Shown here in pieces: positions 24,293 through 31,728 of a DNA stretch of 58,756 bases. The stretch comes from an uncultured Ruminococcus sp. (GTDB taxonomy: Bacteria; Bacillota; Clostridia; Oscillospirales; Acutalibacteraceae). The notes under the pieces were generated by a model. The model was not told the origin of the DNA, searched no databases, and saw nothing but the letters and a program-made list of their open reading frames with translations. The stretch is from the NCBI GenBank assembly GCA_902798755.1, contig CADBYC010000009.1, forward strand, positions 1 through 58,756, written 5' to 3'. Both the position numbers and the translations under genes were made by a program. The first letter of the stretch is position 1; the number at the start of each line of letters is the position of its first letter.

Positions 24293-25864
24293 ATGATGAA
24301 AAAAGCGATATCCCTGATACTTGCTATGATGATGGCGGTATCTGTAACAATGATCGGAGCGTCGGCTCAAGTATCGGCTGACATGCCTGCTGAAACGGTG
24401 AATTCATCAGGCACTTTCGATAAAAAGAATGCGGCGCTTGCCGCAACGGGTGTGACCCTTGACGACCCGATGCTTGTTCCGCGTGTCGTTGTAACGACCG
24501 AAAATGGAAACGGCACCAGCCTGCGCAAGTCCGATGATTATGTGAGCGCTCAAATATCCATTACCGATATGGATGGTGCGGTTCTTTCAGACAGCTGTTC
24601 TTTTAAGGTGCACGGCAATACCACTGCGTTTGATCCGATTCCGAAAAAGGCGTTTACCTTCAAGTTCGCAAAGAAAAAAGACGTCCTCGGAATGGGAAAA
24701 GGCAAGAAGTGGTTTTTGATCGCCAACGCCTATGATCCCACTTTGCTGAGAAATTATATGGCGATCGATTTCGCCCGAGAGATGGGGCTTGAATATACGT
24801 CCGAGCAGAAGTTTGTTGAGCTGTGGCTTGACGGAAGCTATCGCGGATGTTACACCTTGTATGAGCCTGTGCAGGAGGGTAAGGACAGGGTCAATATCGA
24901 TATCGAGACCAACGACGGGAAGAAAGACTTTCTGATCGAATATGAACAGCTCGCCAATGAAGAGGATAAAAAGTATTTTACCGTTGATGGGATTCGCTTT
25001 GCGGTCAAGGAGCCTGACGACACGACCGACGATCAGCTCGCATATGTCAGCGGCGTGATGAGCGATATCGTCGAGGTTCTCAAAAGCGGCAAGCGAGAGG
25101 ACGCTCAGAGTGTGATCGATATCCCGTCGTTTGCGGAGTACTATCTGCTGAACGAGTATATGAAGAATATGGACTTCGATATGTCGTCTGTATACTTTTA
25201 CTATAAAGATGGTAAGCTGTACGCGGGACCTGCGTGGGATTTTGATAAGTCCAGCGGCAACACGAACCCGAACATCGGATCCGTCCGCGCGACCAATACC
25301 TATAAAAGCGACGGCATCATTCAGGATCAAAGGACGCTGTATAAATACATCGGCAGACAGCCGTGGTTCGTGCAGGAGGTCAAGAGCGTATACGAGGAGC
25401 ATTACGACTATATCGAGGCGATCTTTGCGGACGGCGGACTGCTTGACAGCCTCCGCGAAGAGTACGGTGAATTGTTCGCGCGCAACTTTACGGTGTATAA
25501 CATTCAGTACGCGTGCAGTAACTATCAGCTCCCGCCGCTCCCGACTTATGAGGAAAACTACAGCTACCTGAAAAACTGGCTCAATGAGCGCAACAGCTGG
25601 CTTCGTGAGCACTATGATCTGTTCAGCTATGAGTATCTGCGTGGTGACGCTGACGGCGACGGTATCGTCGATATGCTTGACGTCACGACGCTCCAGCGCG
25701 CGCTTGTCAATATCAAAGTGGACGACGACGGCCATATGGCGCTTCGTGCCGCGATGAACGGAGAATCCATCGAGATCACGGACGCGACGATCTTACAGCG
25801 TTATTTTGCTGCAATAGATGTTCCGTTCGAGCTGAACGTTAAGGTGAAAACGTATTTGAGATGA
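24293..25864 (+). CDS. secreted CotH-kinase-like protein with dockerin
   Basis: 523 residues. A signal peptide (1-26, cleavage after ASA) is followed by a CotH-type domain (about 55-390): 'FKVHGNTT', 'KKWFLIANAYDPTLLRNYMA', 'NEYMKNMDFD' and 'YAGPAWDFDKSSGN', the last resembling the metal-binding DxD of CotH protein kinases. Residues about 450-515 are a dockerin with a GDADGDGIVDMLDVTTLQR calcium loop and a second, degenerate repeat. It would attach to a cohesin on a cell-surface scaffold. Some CotH domains in dockerin proteins have unknown substrates. Confidence 0.85.
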   Translation: MMKKAISLILAMMMAVSVTMIGASAQVSADMPAETVNSSGTFDKKNAALAATGVTLDDPMLVPRVVVTTENGNGTSLRKSDDYVSAQISITDMDGAVLSDSCSFKVHGNTTAFDPIPKKAFTFKFAKKKDVLGMGKGKKWFLIANAYDPTLLRNYMAIDFAREMGLEYTSEQKFVELWLDGSYRGCYTLYEPVQEGKDRVNIDIETNDGKKDFLIEYEQLANEEDKKYFTVDGIRFAVKEPDDTTDDQLAYVSGVMSDIVEVLKSGKREDAQSVIDIPSFAEYYLLNEYMKNMDFDMSSVYFYYKDGKLYAGPAWDFDKSSGNTNPNIGSVRATNTYKSDGIIQDQRTLYKYIGRQPWFVQEVKSVYEEHYDYIEAIFADGGLLDSLREEYGELFARNFTVYNIQYACSNYQLPPLPTYEENYSYLKNWLNERNSWLREHYDLFSYEYLRGDADGDGIVDMLDVTTLQRALVNIKVDDDGHMALRAAMNGESIEITDATILQRYFAAIDVPFELNVKVKTYLR

Positions 25865-25934
25865 TCGGGAATATCGTTTTATCAACTCATAAGTTTCATT
25901 ATGATGAACTTTAATTCGATTAAAGAATAAAAAC

Positions 25935-25970
25935 AAGGAGCTTTCGCTTTTGATTGCGACAGCTCCTTTG
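25935..25970 (+). terminator. terminator after the CotH-dockerin gene
   Basis: AAGGAGCT pairs with AGCTCCTT around an 18-base loop, T-rich tail. Confidence 0.6.
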
Positions 25971-26046
25971 TGTTTAAATATTATTTTTCTGTGATCTGCG
26001 AAAAAGCGGTGATATTGTCGTTGTATAGGGTAAAGGAGGGGTAAAT

Positions 26047-26481
26047 TTGTTTGTGTGTGAGATCAATAAAGACGGAGTCGTGAAGTATTTGATGGCATAT
26101 GCGGAGTCACTCGGCAAAAAGGTGACGCGCAATGTCGGCGAATTTATCGCGAGTCTCTACAAGACGATCAAGGAGCAGACGAAGGACGAGGCGCGCTATA
26201 TCGAGTGCACCGAAGCGGAGCTCGCGAAATTAGTGCCTGAATACATCAATCCGCTGACCTATCACGACCATATCCTGCTTGTGGTGTACTTAGGTCAGCA
26301 GGTATCGTATCATTGCAAAGGTAAGGTGGAACAAGCGCTCTTTGAAGCGTCAAAGACGATCGTGTTCCCGTCAAAGTATGAGGATGATAAGATCCGTATC
26401 TGCCTGATGTTCTACAAGGCGGGAGTTGTCGATACCCGCTCGATCGATGACTCGGCGATCGACCTGCTGTATTATTTCTAA
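26047..26481 (+). CDS. hypothetical protein, TTG start
   Basis: 144 residues, unrecognised. It starts with TTG at 26047 behind AAAGGAGG (26032-26039). It is soluble, mixed alpha/beta, with no signal peptide or membrane segment. A bidirectional terminator separates it from the convergent pncB gene. No family motif is visible. Confidence 0.65.
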   Translation: MFVCEINKDGVVKYLMAYAESLGKKVTRNVGEFIASLYKTIKEQTKDEARYIECTEAELAKLVPEYINPLTYHDHILLVVYLGQQVSYHCKGKVEQALFEASKTIVFPSKYEDDKIRICLMFYKAGVVDTRSIDDSAIDLLYYF

Positions 26482-26488
26482 CCAAAAA

Positions 26489-26524
26489 GAAAGCCGCTGT
26501 ATGTGATGCATACGGCGGCTTTTG
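26489..26524. terminator. bidirectional terminator
   Basis: AAAGCCGC and GCGGCTTT, with GTATG/CATAC inside, between convergent genes. Confidence 0.8.
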
Positions 26525-26537
26525 TGATAAGCGTACT

Positions 26538-27734
26538 TTATATGGTCTCGCGCTTGAGACGGAAGGCAACGGAGCGCTTGAGGTATTTGAGATAATCCGC
26601 GTCGTGACACATGCTCTTTTCGGGATTATCGCTGAGCTTCGCGACGGGCTTATCGTTGACGTACTGGAGCTTGATGACGATGTTCAGCGCGTCGACGCAG
26701 GTATCGTTGGAGCAGAAGGTGCCGATACCGAAGGCGACCTTTGCTCTGTCCTTGAAGTAGTCAAAGAGCTTTTGCGCGCGGTCAAAGTCAAGGCCGTCGG
26801 AGAAGAGCAGCTGCTTGGTGCGCGGGTCTACGCCGTAGCTCTCATAGTGCTTGATGATCTTCTCGCCCCACTCGTAGGGATCGCCCGAGTCGTGGCGAAC
26901 GCCGTTGTAGTTGTTGACGTTGGAGCGATTGAAGTCGAGCAGGAAGAGGTCGGTGGTGATGGTATCGGTGAGGGCGGTACCGTTGTCGCCGTCGTACTCG
27001 TCATACCAGTCGCGCATGGCGTAGTGGTTGGTGTAGGCGAGGGGATAGCGGTCGATGCCCTGATACATCTGGACGAACTCATGCGCGTAGGTGCCGATAG
27101 GGGTGAGGTTGTACTTCATCGCAAGGTATACGTTTGAAGTACCGATACACTTGTCCGTTTCTGTGCTCAGTCTGCGAACGACAACGTCCTCCCACTCGCG
27201 GGAGAGTCGTCTGCGGCAGCCGAATTCGGCGAATTTAAAGGTGTAGGTGCCGTTGTTCAGCGCTTCGATCTTGGCGTTGAGCTTTTCTTCGGCAGATTTC
27301 AACAGCGTGTCGTAGTCGTAAGACATACGGAAGTAGACCTCGTTGACGATCTCGAGCAGGTGGATCTCAAACTGCATGGCGGAGAACAGCGGACCGTCTA
27401 CGATGATGGACAGCTCGCCGTCCTTGCTCAGAGAGGTGGTGACGTACTCGCGGATGGGTCTCCACAGGCGCAGAAACTCGACATAGTCGTTCTTGATGAA
27501 GCGGATGGAGCGCAGATAGTCCAGCTCGTCCTTGCGGAAGCGCAGGGTGCAGAGATAGTCGATCTGGGAGTTGATCTCGTCGAGCATTTCGGGAGTGAAC
27601 TTCACGCCTTCGTTGCGGCATTTGAAGTAGTATTTACCGCACAGGTCGGTGTGTTTATGGAAGATGACCTGATCCATATTGAACTTGTACAGGTCGGTAT
27701 CTAAGAGGGATATAACGATCGGATCTAATTTCAT
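26538..27734 (-). CDS. pncB: nicotinate phosphoribosyltransferase
   Basis: 398 residues, the length of bacterial PncB. 'LLDTDLYKFNMDQ' (about 10-22), 'GTSNVYLAMKYNLTPIGTYAHE' (about 200-220; the His is the phosphorylated/active residue in this family) and 'VRHDSGDPYEWGEK' (about 288-300) are diagnostic. It converts nicotinate and PRPP to nicotinate mononucleotide in NAD salvage, in the cytoplasm. It has its own promoter at 27771-27799 and is transcribed alone. Confidence 0.95.
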   Translation of the reverse strand: MKLDPIVISLLDTDLYKFNMDQVIFHKHTDLCGKYYFKCRNEGVKFTPEMLDEINSQIDYLCTLRFRKDELDYLRSIRFIKNDYVEFLRLWRPIREYVTTSLSKDGELSIIVDGPLFSAMQFEIHLLEIVNEVYFRMSYDYDTLLKSAEEKLNAKIEALNNGTYTFKFAEFGCRRRLSREWEDVVVRRLSTETDKCIGTSNVYLAMKYNLTPIGTYAHEFVQMYQGIDRYPLAYTNHYAMRDWYDEYDGDNGTALTDTITTDLFLLDFNRSNVNNYNGVRHDSGDPYEWGEKIIKHYESYGVDPRTKQLLFSDGLDFDRAQKLFDYFKDRAKVAFGIGTFCSNDTCVDALNIVIKLQYVNDKPVAKLSDNPEKSMCHDADYLKYLKRSVAFRLKRETI

Positions 27735-27770
27735 AATAATTTCCTTTCATACTTTTCAGTATTCCAGTTT

Positions 27771-27799
27771 ATTCTAATACTAATGAATTCATAAGTCAA
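27771..27799 (-). promoter_or_regulatory. pncB promoter
   Basis: Leftward TTGACT, a 17-base spacer and TAGAAT, 37 bases before the pncB start. The rest of 27800-27940 shows nothing else clear. Confidence 0.6.
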
Positions 27800-27940
27800 G
27801 TAATTATCTGATGATAACACGTGAATATGATTTGGTTATCAAAGTGATAAATCAGTTGATTGTCTGAAATCCTGCTATCCAACGAGTTACGGAACAATTA
27901 CTAAATTAGATTGACGTGATAATGAAAATTCTAATTAAGA

Positions 27941-27971
27941 AAAAAGCGCCTGTAGATTACAAGCGCTTTTG
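27941..27971 (-). terminator. terminator after the MscS gene
   Basis: AAAAGCGC pairs with GCGCTTTT, followed leftward by T-rich sequence. Confidence 0.75.
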
Positions 27972-27974
27972 ACT

Positions 27975-28793
27975 TTACTGAGCGATATGGACGTCGAGCT
28001 GATTGAACGGAATGGTGATATCGTTTTCGTCGAGGGCTTCCTTGACGCGTTCGGTCAGGTCGTAATAGACTGTCCAGTAGTCCTTGAAATCACAGTAACA
28101 GCGGATGTTGAATTCCAGTGCGCTGTCGCCGAACTTTTCGAGACGAACGGTGTCCTGATGCTTTTCATCATGTACCAGCAATTCTGTTTTGCCGAGAACG
28201 CCGAAGAGGACTTCCTTGACCTTTTTGATGTCCGCGTCATAGGGAATAGGGATATCGACCTGCACTCTGACGACTGGCTCGGAGGTATGGTTGTTGACCT
28301 CGCTGTTGGAGATGACGGAGTTCGGGATGATGACGTTCGTGCCGCCGTAGGTGAGGATATTGGTGTGCATGATGTCGATCTTCTGCACAAAACCCTGATA
28401 TTTGCCGAATTCGATGAAGTCGCCCGTGACAAAGGGCTTGGAGAACAGGATCACGATACCGCTGGCAATATCGTTGAGGCGATCCTTGAGCGCTAAGGCG
28501 ACCGCCGCGGCTGCTGCTGAGAAGAACGCAACAATGGCAGTGATGGAGATGCCCATGGCGGATAGCGCCGCTAAGAGCGTAAAGACATACAGCACGATCC
28601 GAACGGTGCGGCAGATAAAGTCGCTGAGTGAGGGGTCGACCTTGCGCCTTGCCATCGCCTTGCGCGTGAGATAGACGATCAGCGCGGTGATCAGGATACC
28701 GACGACGGCGATCAAGATCGCGCTCAACAGGTTAGGGGTGTTCAGGATAATAGCGTCCTTGATGTTGTTCAATAATTCTTCTAAACGTTTCAA
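27975..28793 (-). CDS. MscS-family mechanosensitive channel
   Basis: 272 residues. Three membrane helices lie within the first 130 residues; the third contains the 'AFFSAAAAAVALALKDRLNDIASGI' pore-lining helix pattern of MscS. The beta domain has 'GKYQGFVQKIDIMHTNI' and 'VIIPNS'. It releases solutes during osmotic down-shock. The start is TTG at 28793 with AAGGGAG upstream; a longer frame to 28853 would overlap the promoter, so it is rejected. It is a single gene. Confidence 0.9.
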   Translation of the reverse strand: MKRLEELLNNIKDAIILNTPNLLSAILIAVVGILITALIVYLTRKAMARRKVDPSLSDFICRTVRIVLYVFTLLAALSAMGISITAIVAFFSAAAAAVALALKDRLNDIASGIVILFSKPFVTGDFIEFGKYQGFVQKIDIMHTNILTYGGTNVIIPNSVISNSEVNNHTSEPVVRVQVDIPIPYDADIKKVKEVLFGVLGKTELLVHDEKHQDTVRLEKFGDSALEFNIRCYCDFKDYWTVYYDLTERVKEALDENDITIPFNQLDVHIAQ

Positions 28794-28824
28794 GCGATCA
28801 GCTCCCTTGTTTATAGCTGATAAT

Positions 28825-28853
28825 ATTCTATCGGAAAGGATTGACAAAAGCAA
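28825..28853 (-). promoter_or_regulatory. mscS-like gene promoter
   Basis: Leftward TTGCTT, a 17-base spacer and TAGAAT, 31 bases before the TTG start at 28793. Confidence 0.55.
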
Positions 28854-28876
28854 GTGTTAAGTTGTAAACTTTTTGA

Positions 28877-28987
28877 GGTGCAGTCCAATCACAGGCAGAG
28901 CCTGCGATTGGCTAACTGCACCCACGCAAGGCTCTCCCAAGAATCGGAGCGGGCAATATTGCCTGCGAACGATGATTGGCTGAGAGC
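28877..28987. repeat. two adjacent imperfect palindromes
   Basis: First: GTGCAGT, CCAATC and CAGGC (28879 on) pair with GCCTG, GATTGG and ACTGCAC (to 28920). Second: GCTCTC (about 28932) pairs with GAGAGC (to 28987) with further pairs inside, including GGGCAATATTGCC. Together with copy 2 of the MITE-like element they fill the 350-base gap between the channel and SDR genes. Confidence 0.5.
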
Positions 28988-29011
28988 TACTGCGAGGAAC
29001 TGATCGTATTC

Positions 29012-29118
29012 ATACTAATCCTTAATAAAAACCTTTATCATCTATTGCGCTATATTTCGTATAGCTTTGTTGGGCTCCTTGACAGGCGCCAGCCTGTCTG
29101 CGTCTCAAGGATTAGTAT
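29012..29118. repeat. palindromic MITE-like element, copy 2 (107 bp, deleted)
   Basis: It has the same ends as copy 1 and matches its left half almost base for base (one difference over about 84 bases), but the right inner half is missing: the sequence jumps from the central GCGTCTC straight to AAGGATTAGTAT. It ends 25 bases before the SDR start codon. Confidence 0.75.
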
Positions 29119-29143
29119 CAATCATTCTTTTGGAGGGATAAGC

Positions 29144-29902
29144 ATGAAAGCACTGATCACAGGAGCGTCGTCGGGAATCGGGCGCGATATGGCAAGATAT
29201 CTGGCGAGCATGGGCTGGGATCTGATCTTAGTCGCTCGGCGCGAGGACAGGATCAAGGAGCTCAAAGAGGAACTCGAAAATGTAGATGTGCGCTGTATCA
29301 CGACGGACGTCGGCAGAGCAGAGGACTGCATGGCGCTGTATGAGATGGTGAAGGATGAAAAGATCGATATGTTGGTGAATAACGCGGGCTTTGGGCTTGC
29401 GGGTGAATTCACCAAGACCGATCTCGATACAGAGCTGAACATGATCGACGTCAATATCCGCGCGGTGCATATCCTGACTAAACTCTTTGTGCGTGACTTC
29501 GTCAAGCGCGACAGCGGATATATCCTGAACGTCGCTTCATCGGCGGGCTTCATGCCCGGGCCGCTGTTGTCGACCTATTACGCTTCAAAGAATTATGTCC
29601 TGCGCCTGTCGGAAGCGATCTATGAGGAGCTCCGACACAAAGGCAGTAGGGTGAAGATCTCCGTCCTGTGTCCCGGTCCCGTGAATACGGAGTTCAATCA
29701 GGTGGCGAAGGTGAAATTTGCCGTGGACGGTATTTCGTCCGAGCTATGCGCCAAGACGGCGATCGACGGAGCGCTCAGGGGCAAGCTGATCATCATACCC
29801 GGAGCGATGATGAAGGCGGGATTATTCTTCCGCAGATTCGCGCCCGAGAAGCTGTTGTTGAAGCTCGCGTACAACTTCCAGAGAAGAAAGAATGAAAGAT
29901 AA
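29144..29902 (+). CDS. short-chain dehydrogenase/reductase (SDR)
   Basis: 252 residues. TGASSGIG (6-13) binds NAD(P); NNAG (about 82); Ser in NVASSAG and YYASK (Tyr/Lys) form the catalytic set. An Arg-rich 'LVARRED' after strand 2 suggests NADP preference. It resembles YqjQ/DltE-like SDRs. The start at 29144 follows GGAGGG; upstream in-frame sequence runs through the MITE-like element and is not coding. The substrate is unknown. Confidence 0.9.
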   Translation: MKALITGASSGIGRDMARYLASMGWDLILVARREDRIKELKEELENVDVRCITTDVGRAEDCMALYEMVKDEKIDMLVNNAGFGLAGEFTKTDLDTELNMIDVNIRAVHILTKLFVRDFVKRDSGYILNVASSAGFMPGPLLSTYYASKNYVLRLSEAIYEELRHKGSRVKISVLCPGPVNTEFNQVAKVKFAVDGISSELCAKTAIDGALRGKLIIIPGAMMKAGLFFRRFAPEKLLLKLAYNFQRRKNER

Positions 29903-29923
29903 TTCTATTTTAGAAATATAAAC

Positions 29924-29950
29924 AAAGCCCGCTGCTTTCAGCGGGCTTTT
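29924..29950. terminator. bidirectional terminator
   Basis: AAAGCCCGCTG pairs with CAGCGGGCTTT between the convergent SDR and mreB genes. Confidence 0.85.
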
Positions 29951-29961
29951 GAACTGTGTGA

Positions 29962-30975
29962 TCAATATACAGTCATCAAGGGGTTGAGGGTAGAGCGCTG
30001 GACCTCGGCTTCTTCGATGAAGCGGGTCGCCTTGAAGCAGCCTGATACCACGCAGTCGGCGGGATTCTTCGCAACGTGAATAGTGATGCCTGTCTCCTTT
30101 TCCAACAGCTCCTTCATGCCTTTGAGCTGAGCAAGCCCCCCTGTGAGGGTGATGCCGTCCATCTGGATATCGCCGAGCAGCTCGGGAGGGGTGTCCTCGA
30201 GGACGTCAATGACGGCGTTGAGGATGGTGGTGGTGATATCGCTGATCGCTTCGGCGATTTCTACAGAAGTGATCTGTTGGGCGCGGGGGAGACCGCGCAG
30301 GGAATCCCTGCCCTTCAAGCGGAAGGTCAGCGCTTCGTCAGGCTCATGGACGCAGGCAATCGCTTCCTTGCAGGAGGTCGCCATCGCTTTGCCGATGATC
30401 AGACCGTGCTTGCGGCGGACGTACTTGATGATCTCCTCGTCCATGGCGTTGCCCGCCGTCTTGATGGTCTTGCTTGCGGACATACCGCCCAGCGACATGA
30501 CGGCGATATCCACGGTGCCCGCTCCCATGTCGACGATCATCGTGCCGTGGGGAGACATGATATCTCTGCCGCTGCCGAACGCGGCGGCCTTGGCGGCTTC
30601 AATGAGCAATACGCGCCTGACGCCGAAGCTGGAGATCGCGCCGACGATCGCGCGCTTTTCGACCTCTGTGATCTCACCGGGGATACAGGCGACGACGCGC
30701 GGCATGACGACGCGGCTGGTGCAGACCTCCGCCATATAAATGTTGACCATTTCTTCTACGAGTCCCGATTCGGCGATGACGCCGCCCTCGAGGGGGAAGA
30801 TGACGTTGATCTTTGACGAGGTCTTGCCGAGCATGGCGTAGGCTTCTTCACCTACGGCGAGGATCTCGTTGTTATCTTTATTATACGCAATGACCGAGGG
30901 CTGGTCGATGGCGTTCTCACTGTCTTTGATCCGTAATCTGGCGTTGGCGGTGCCTAAATCCAAAGCGATATCCAT
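29962..30975 (-). CDS. mreB: MreB/Mbl rod-shape protein
   Basis: 337 residues, actin fold. 'ALDLGTANARLRI' (phosphate 1), 'IVDMGAGTVDIAVMSLGG' (phosphate 2, about 155-172) and 'TLTGGLAQLKGM' (adenosine loop, about 285) are intact. MreB polymers guide cell-wall synthesis at the membrane. The usual mreC/mreD neighbours are absent; here it is last in a recD2-comF-mreB run, so it may be an Mbl-type paralogue. The start at 30975 follows AAGGAG. Confidence 0.9.
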   Translation of the reverse strand: MDIALDLGTANARLRIKDSENAIDQPSVIAYNKDNNEILAVGEEAYAMLGKTSSKINVIFPLEGGVIAESGLVEEMVNIYMAEVCTSRVVMPRVVACIPGEITEVEKRAIVGAISSFGVRRVLLIEAAKAAAFGSGRDIMSPHGTMIVDMGAGTVDIAVMSLGGMSASKTIKTAGNAMDEEIIKYVRRKHGLIIGKAMATSCKEAIACVHEPDEALTFRLKGRDSLRGLPRAQQITSVEIAEAISDITTTILNAVIDVLEDTPPELLGDIQMDGITLTGGLAQLKGMKELLEKETGITIHVAKNPADCVVSGCFKATRFIEEAEVQRSTLNPLMTVY

Positions 30976-31052
30976 AGTGTTCTCCTTGCTGTTTGGTTTC
31001 TGTATGTTTATTATATATGAGTCGGTTTTAGTTTTCAAGTAACATTAGTGTA

Positions 31053-31727
31053 TCAAATGACGGTCGACTGGGGATATTTGCCCTGCGCGGAGGCGATGGT
31101 CGCACAGCAGATCAGCTCGGGCTTAGCGCTCGATAGCTTCTTTGCGCAGTTGCCGAGGGTGTAGCCGCTGGTGACGATATCGTCGATCAGCAAGATACGC
31201 TTGTCTTTGATAAGCTCCTTGTCGATGACTTCAAACGCGCCGGTGAGATTGGTTTTGCGCTCGGCGTATTTGAGACGGTGTTGTTTCTTTGTCCGCTTTA
31301 TCTTGCGTAATGTATCTTGATAAGGAATGTCAAGTAAAGACGACAGGGCTTTAGAAAGTAATTGCGACTGGTTGTACCCTCGCTTTTTCAGATCCTTCTC
31401 GTGCATGGGGACAAAGGTGATCAGGTCGAAAGCGTTTTCTCCGTAGGCGGATCTGATATCATCCGCCATCAGCTCCGCAACCTGCGGAACATACTGGATA
31501 CGGTCAAAATATTTCAGGCGCAGGATCATGCGGCGTACCTTGCCGCCGTAGACGAAGGCGGAGATACAGCGAAAGCCTCTCGCGCCGCTTTTGAGCGGGA
31601 CATGCTTGCGGCGGATCTCGCTATAGCAATGCTCGCACGCGATCTCACACGGTTCGATCAGATCGCTGCAGTAGGGGCACCGCTCGGGAAAGATCAGAGC
31701 GGTCACTTGGCGTAAGAAGGTTTTCAT
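31053..31727 (-). CDS. comF: ComF family phosphoribosyltransferase-like protein
   Basis: 224 residues. An N-terminal zinc site (CPYCSDLIEPCEIACEHC, four or more Cys, about 18-36) and a PRPP-binding loop LLIDDIVTSGYT (about 178-189) are typical of ComF/GntX. In competent bacteria ComF is needed for uptake of single-stranded DNA. It follows recD2 with one base between, so it is co-transcribed with a helicase. Confidence 0.9.
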   Translation of the reverse strand: MKTFLRQVTALIFPERCPYCSDLIEPCEIACEHCYSEIRRKHVPLKSGARGFRCISAFVYGGKVRRMILRLKYFDRIQYVPQVAELMADDIRSAYGENAFDLITFVPMHEKDLKKRGYNQSQLLSKALSSLLDIPYQDTLRKIKRTKKQHRLKYAERKTNLTGAFEVIDKELIKDKRILLIDDIVTSGYTLGNCAKKLSSAKPELICCATIASAQGKYPQSTVI

Positions 31728-31728
31728 A

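Noticed and set aside
28976-29143. N-terminal extension of the SDR gene
   Set aside because: The extension runs through the palindromic element; GGAGGG before 29144 marks the real start.
30076-30816. Long rightward frame opposite mreB
   Set aside because: It is antisense to a clearly conserved gene, a common shadow in GC-rich codon positions.
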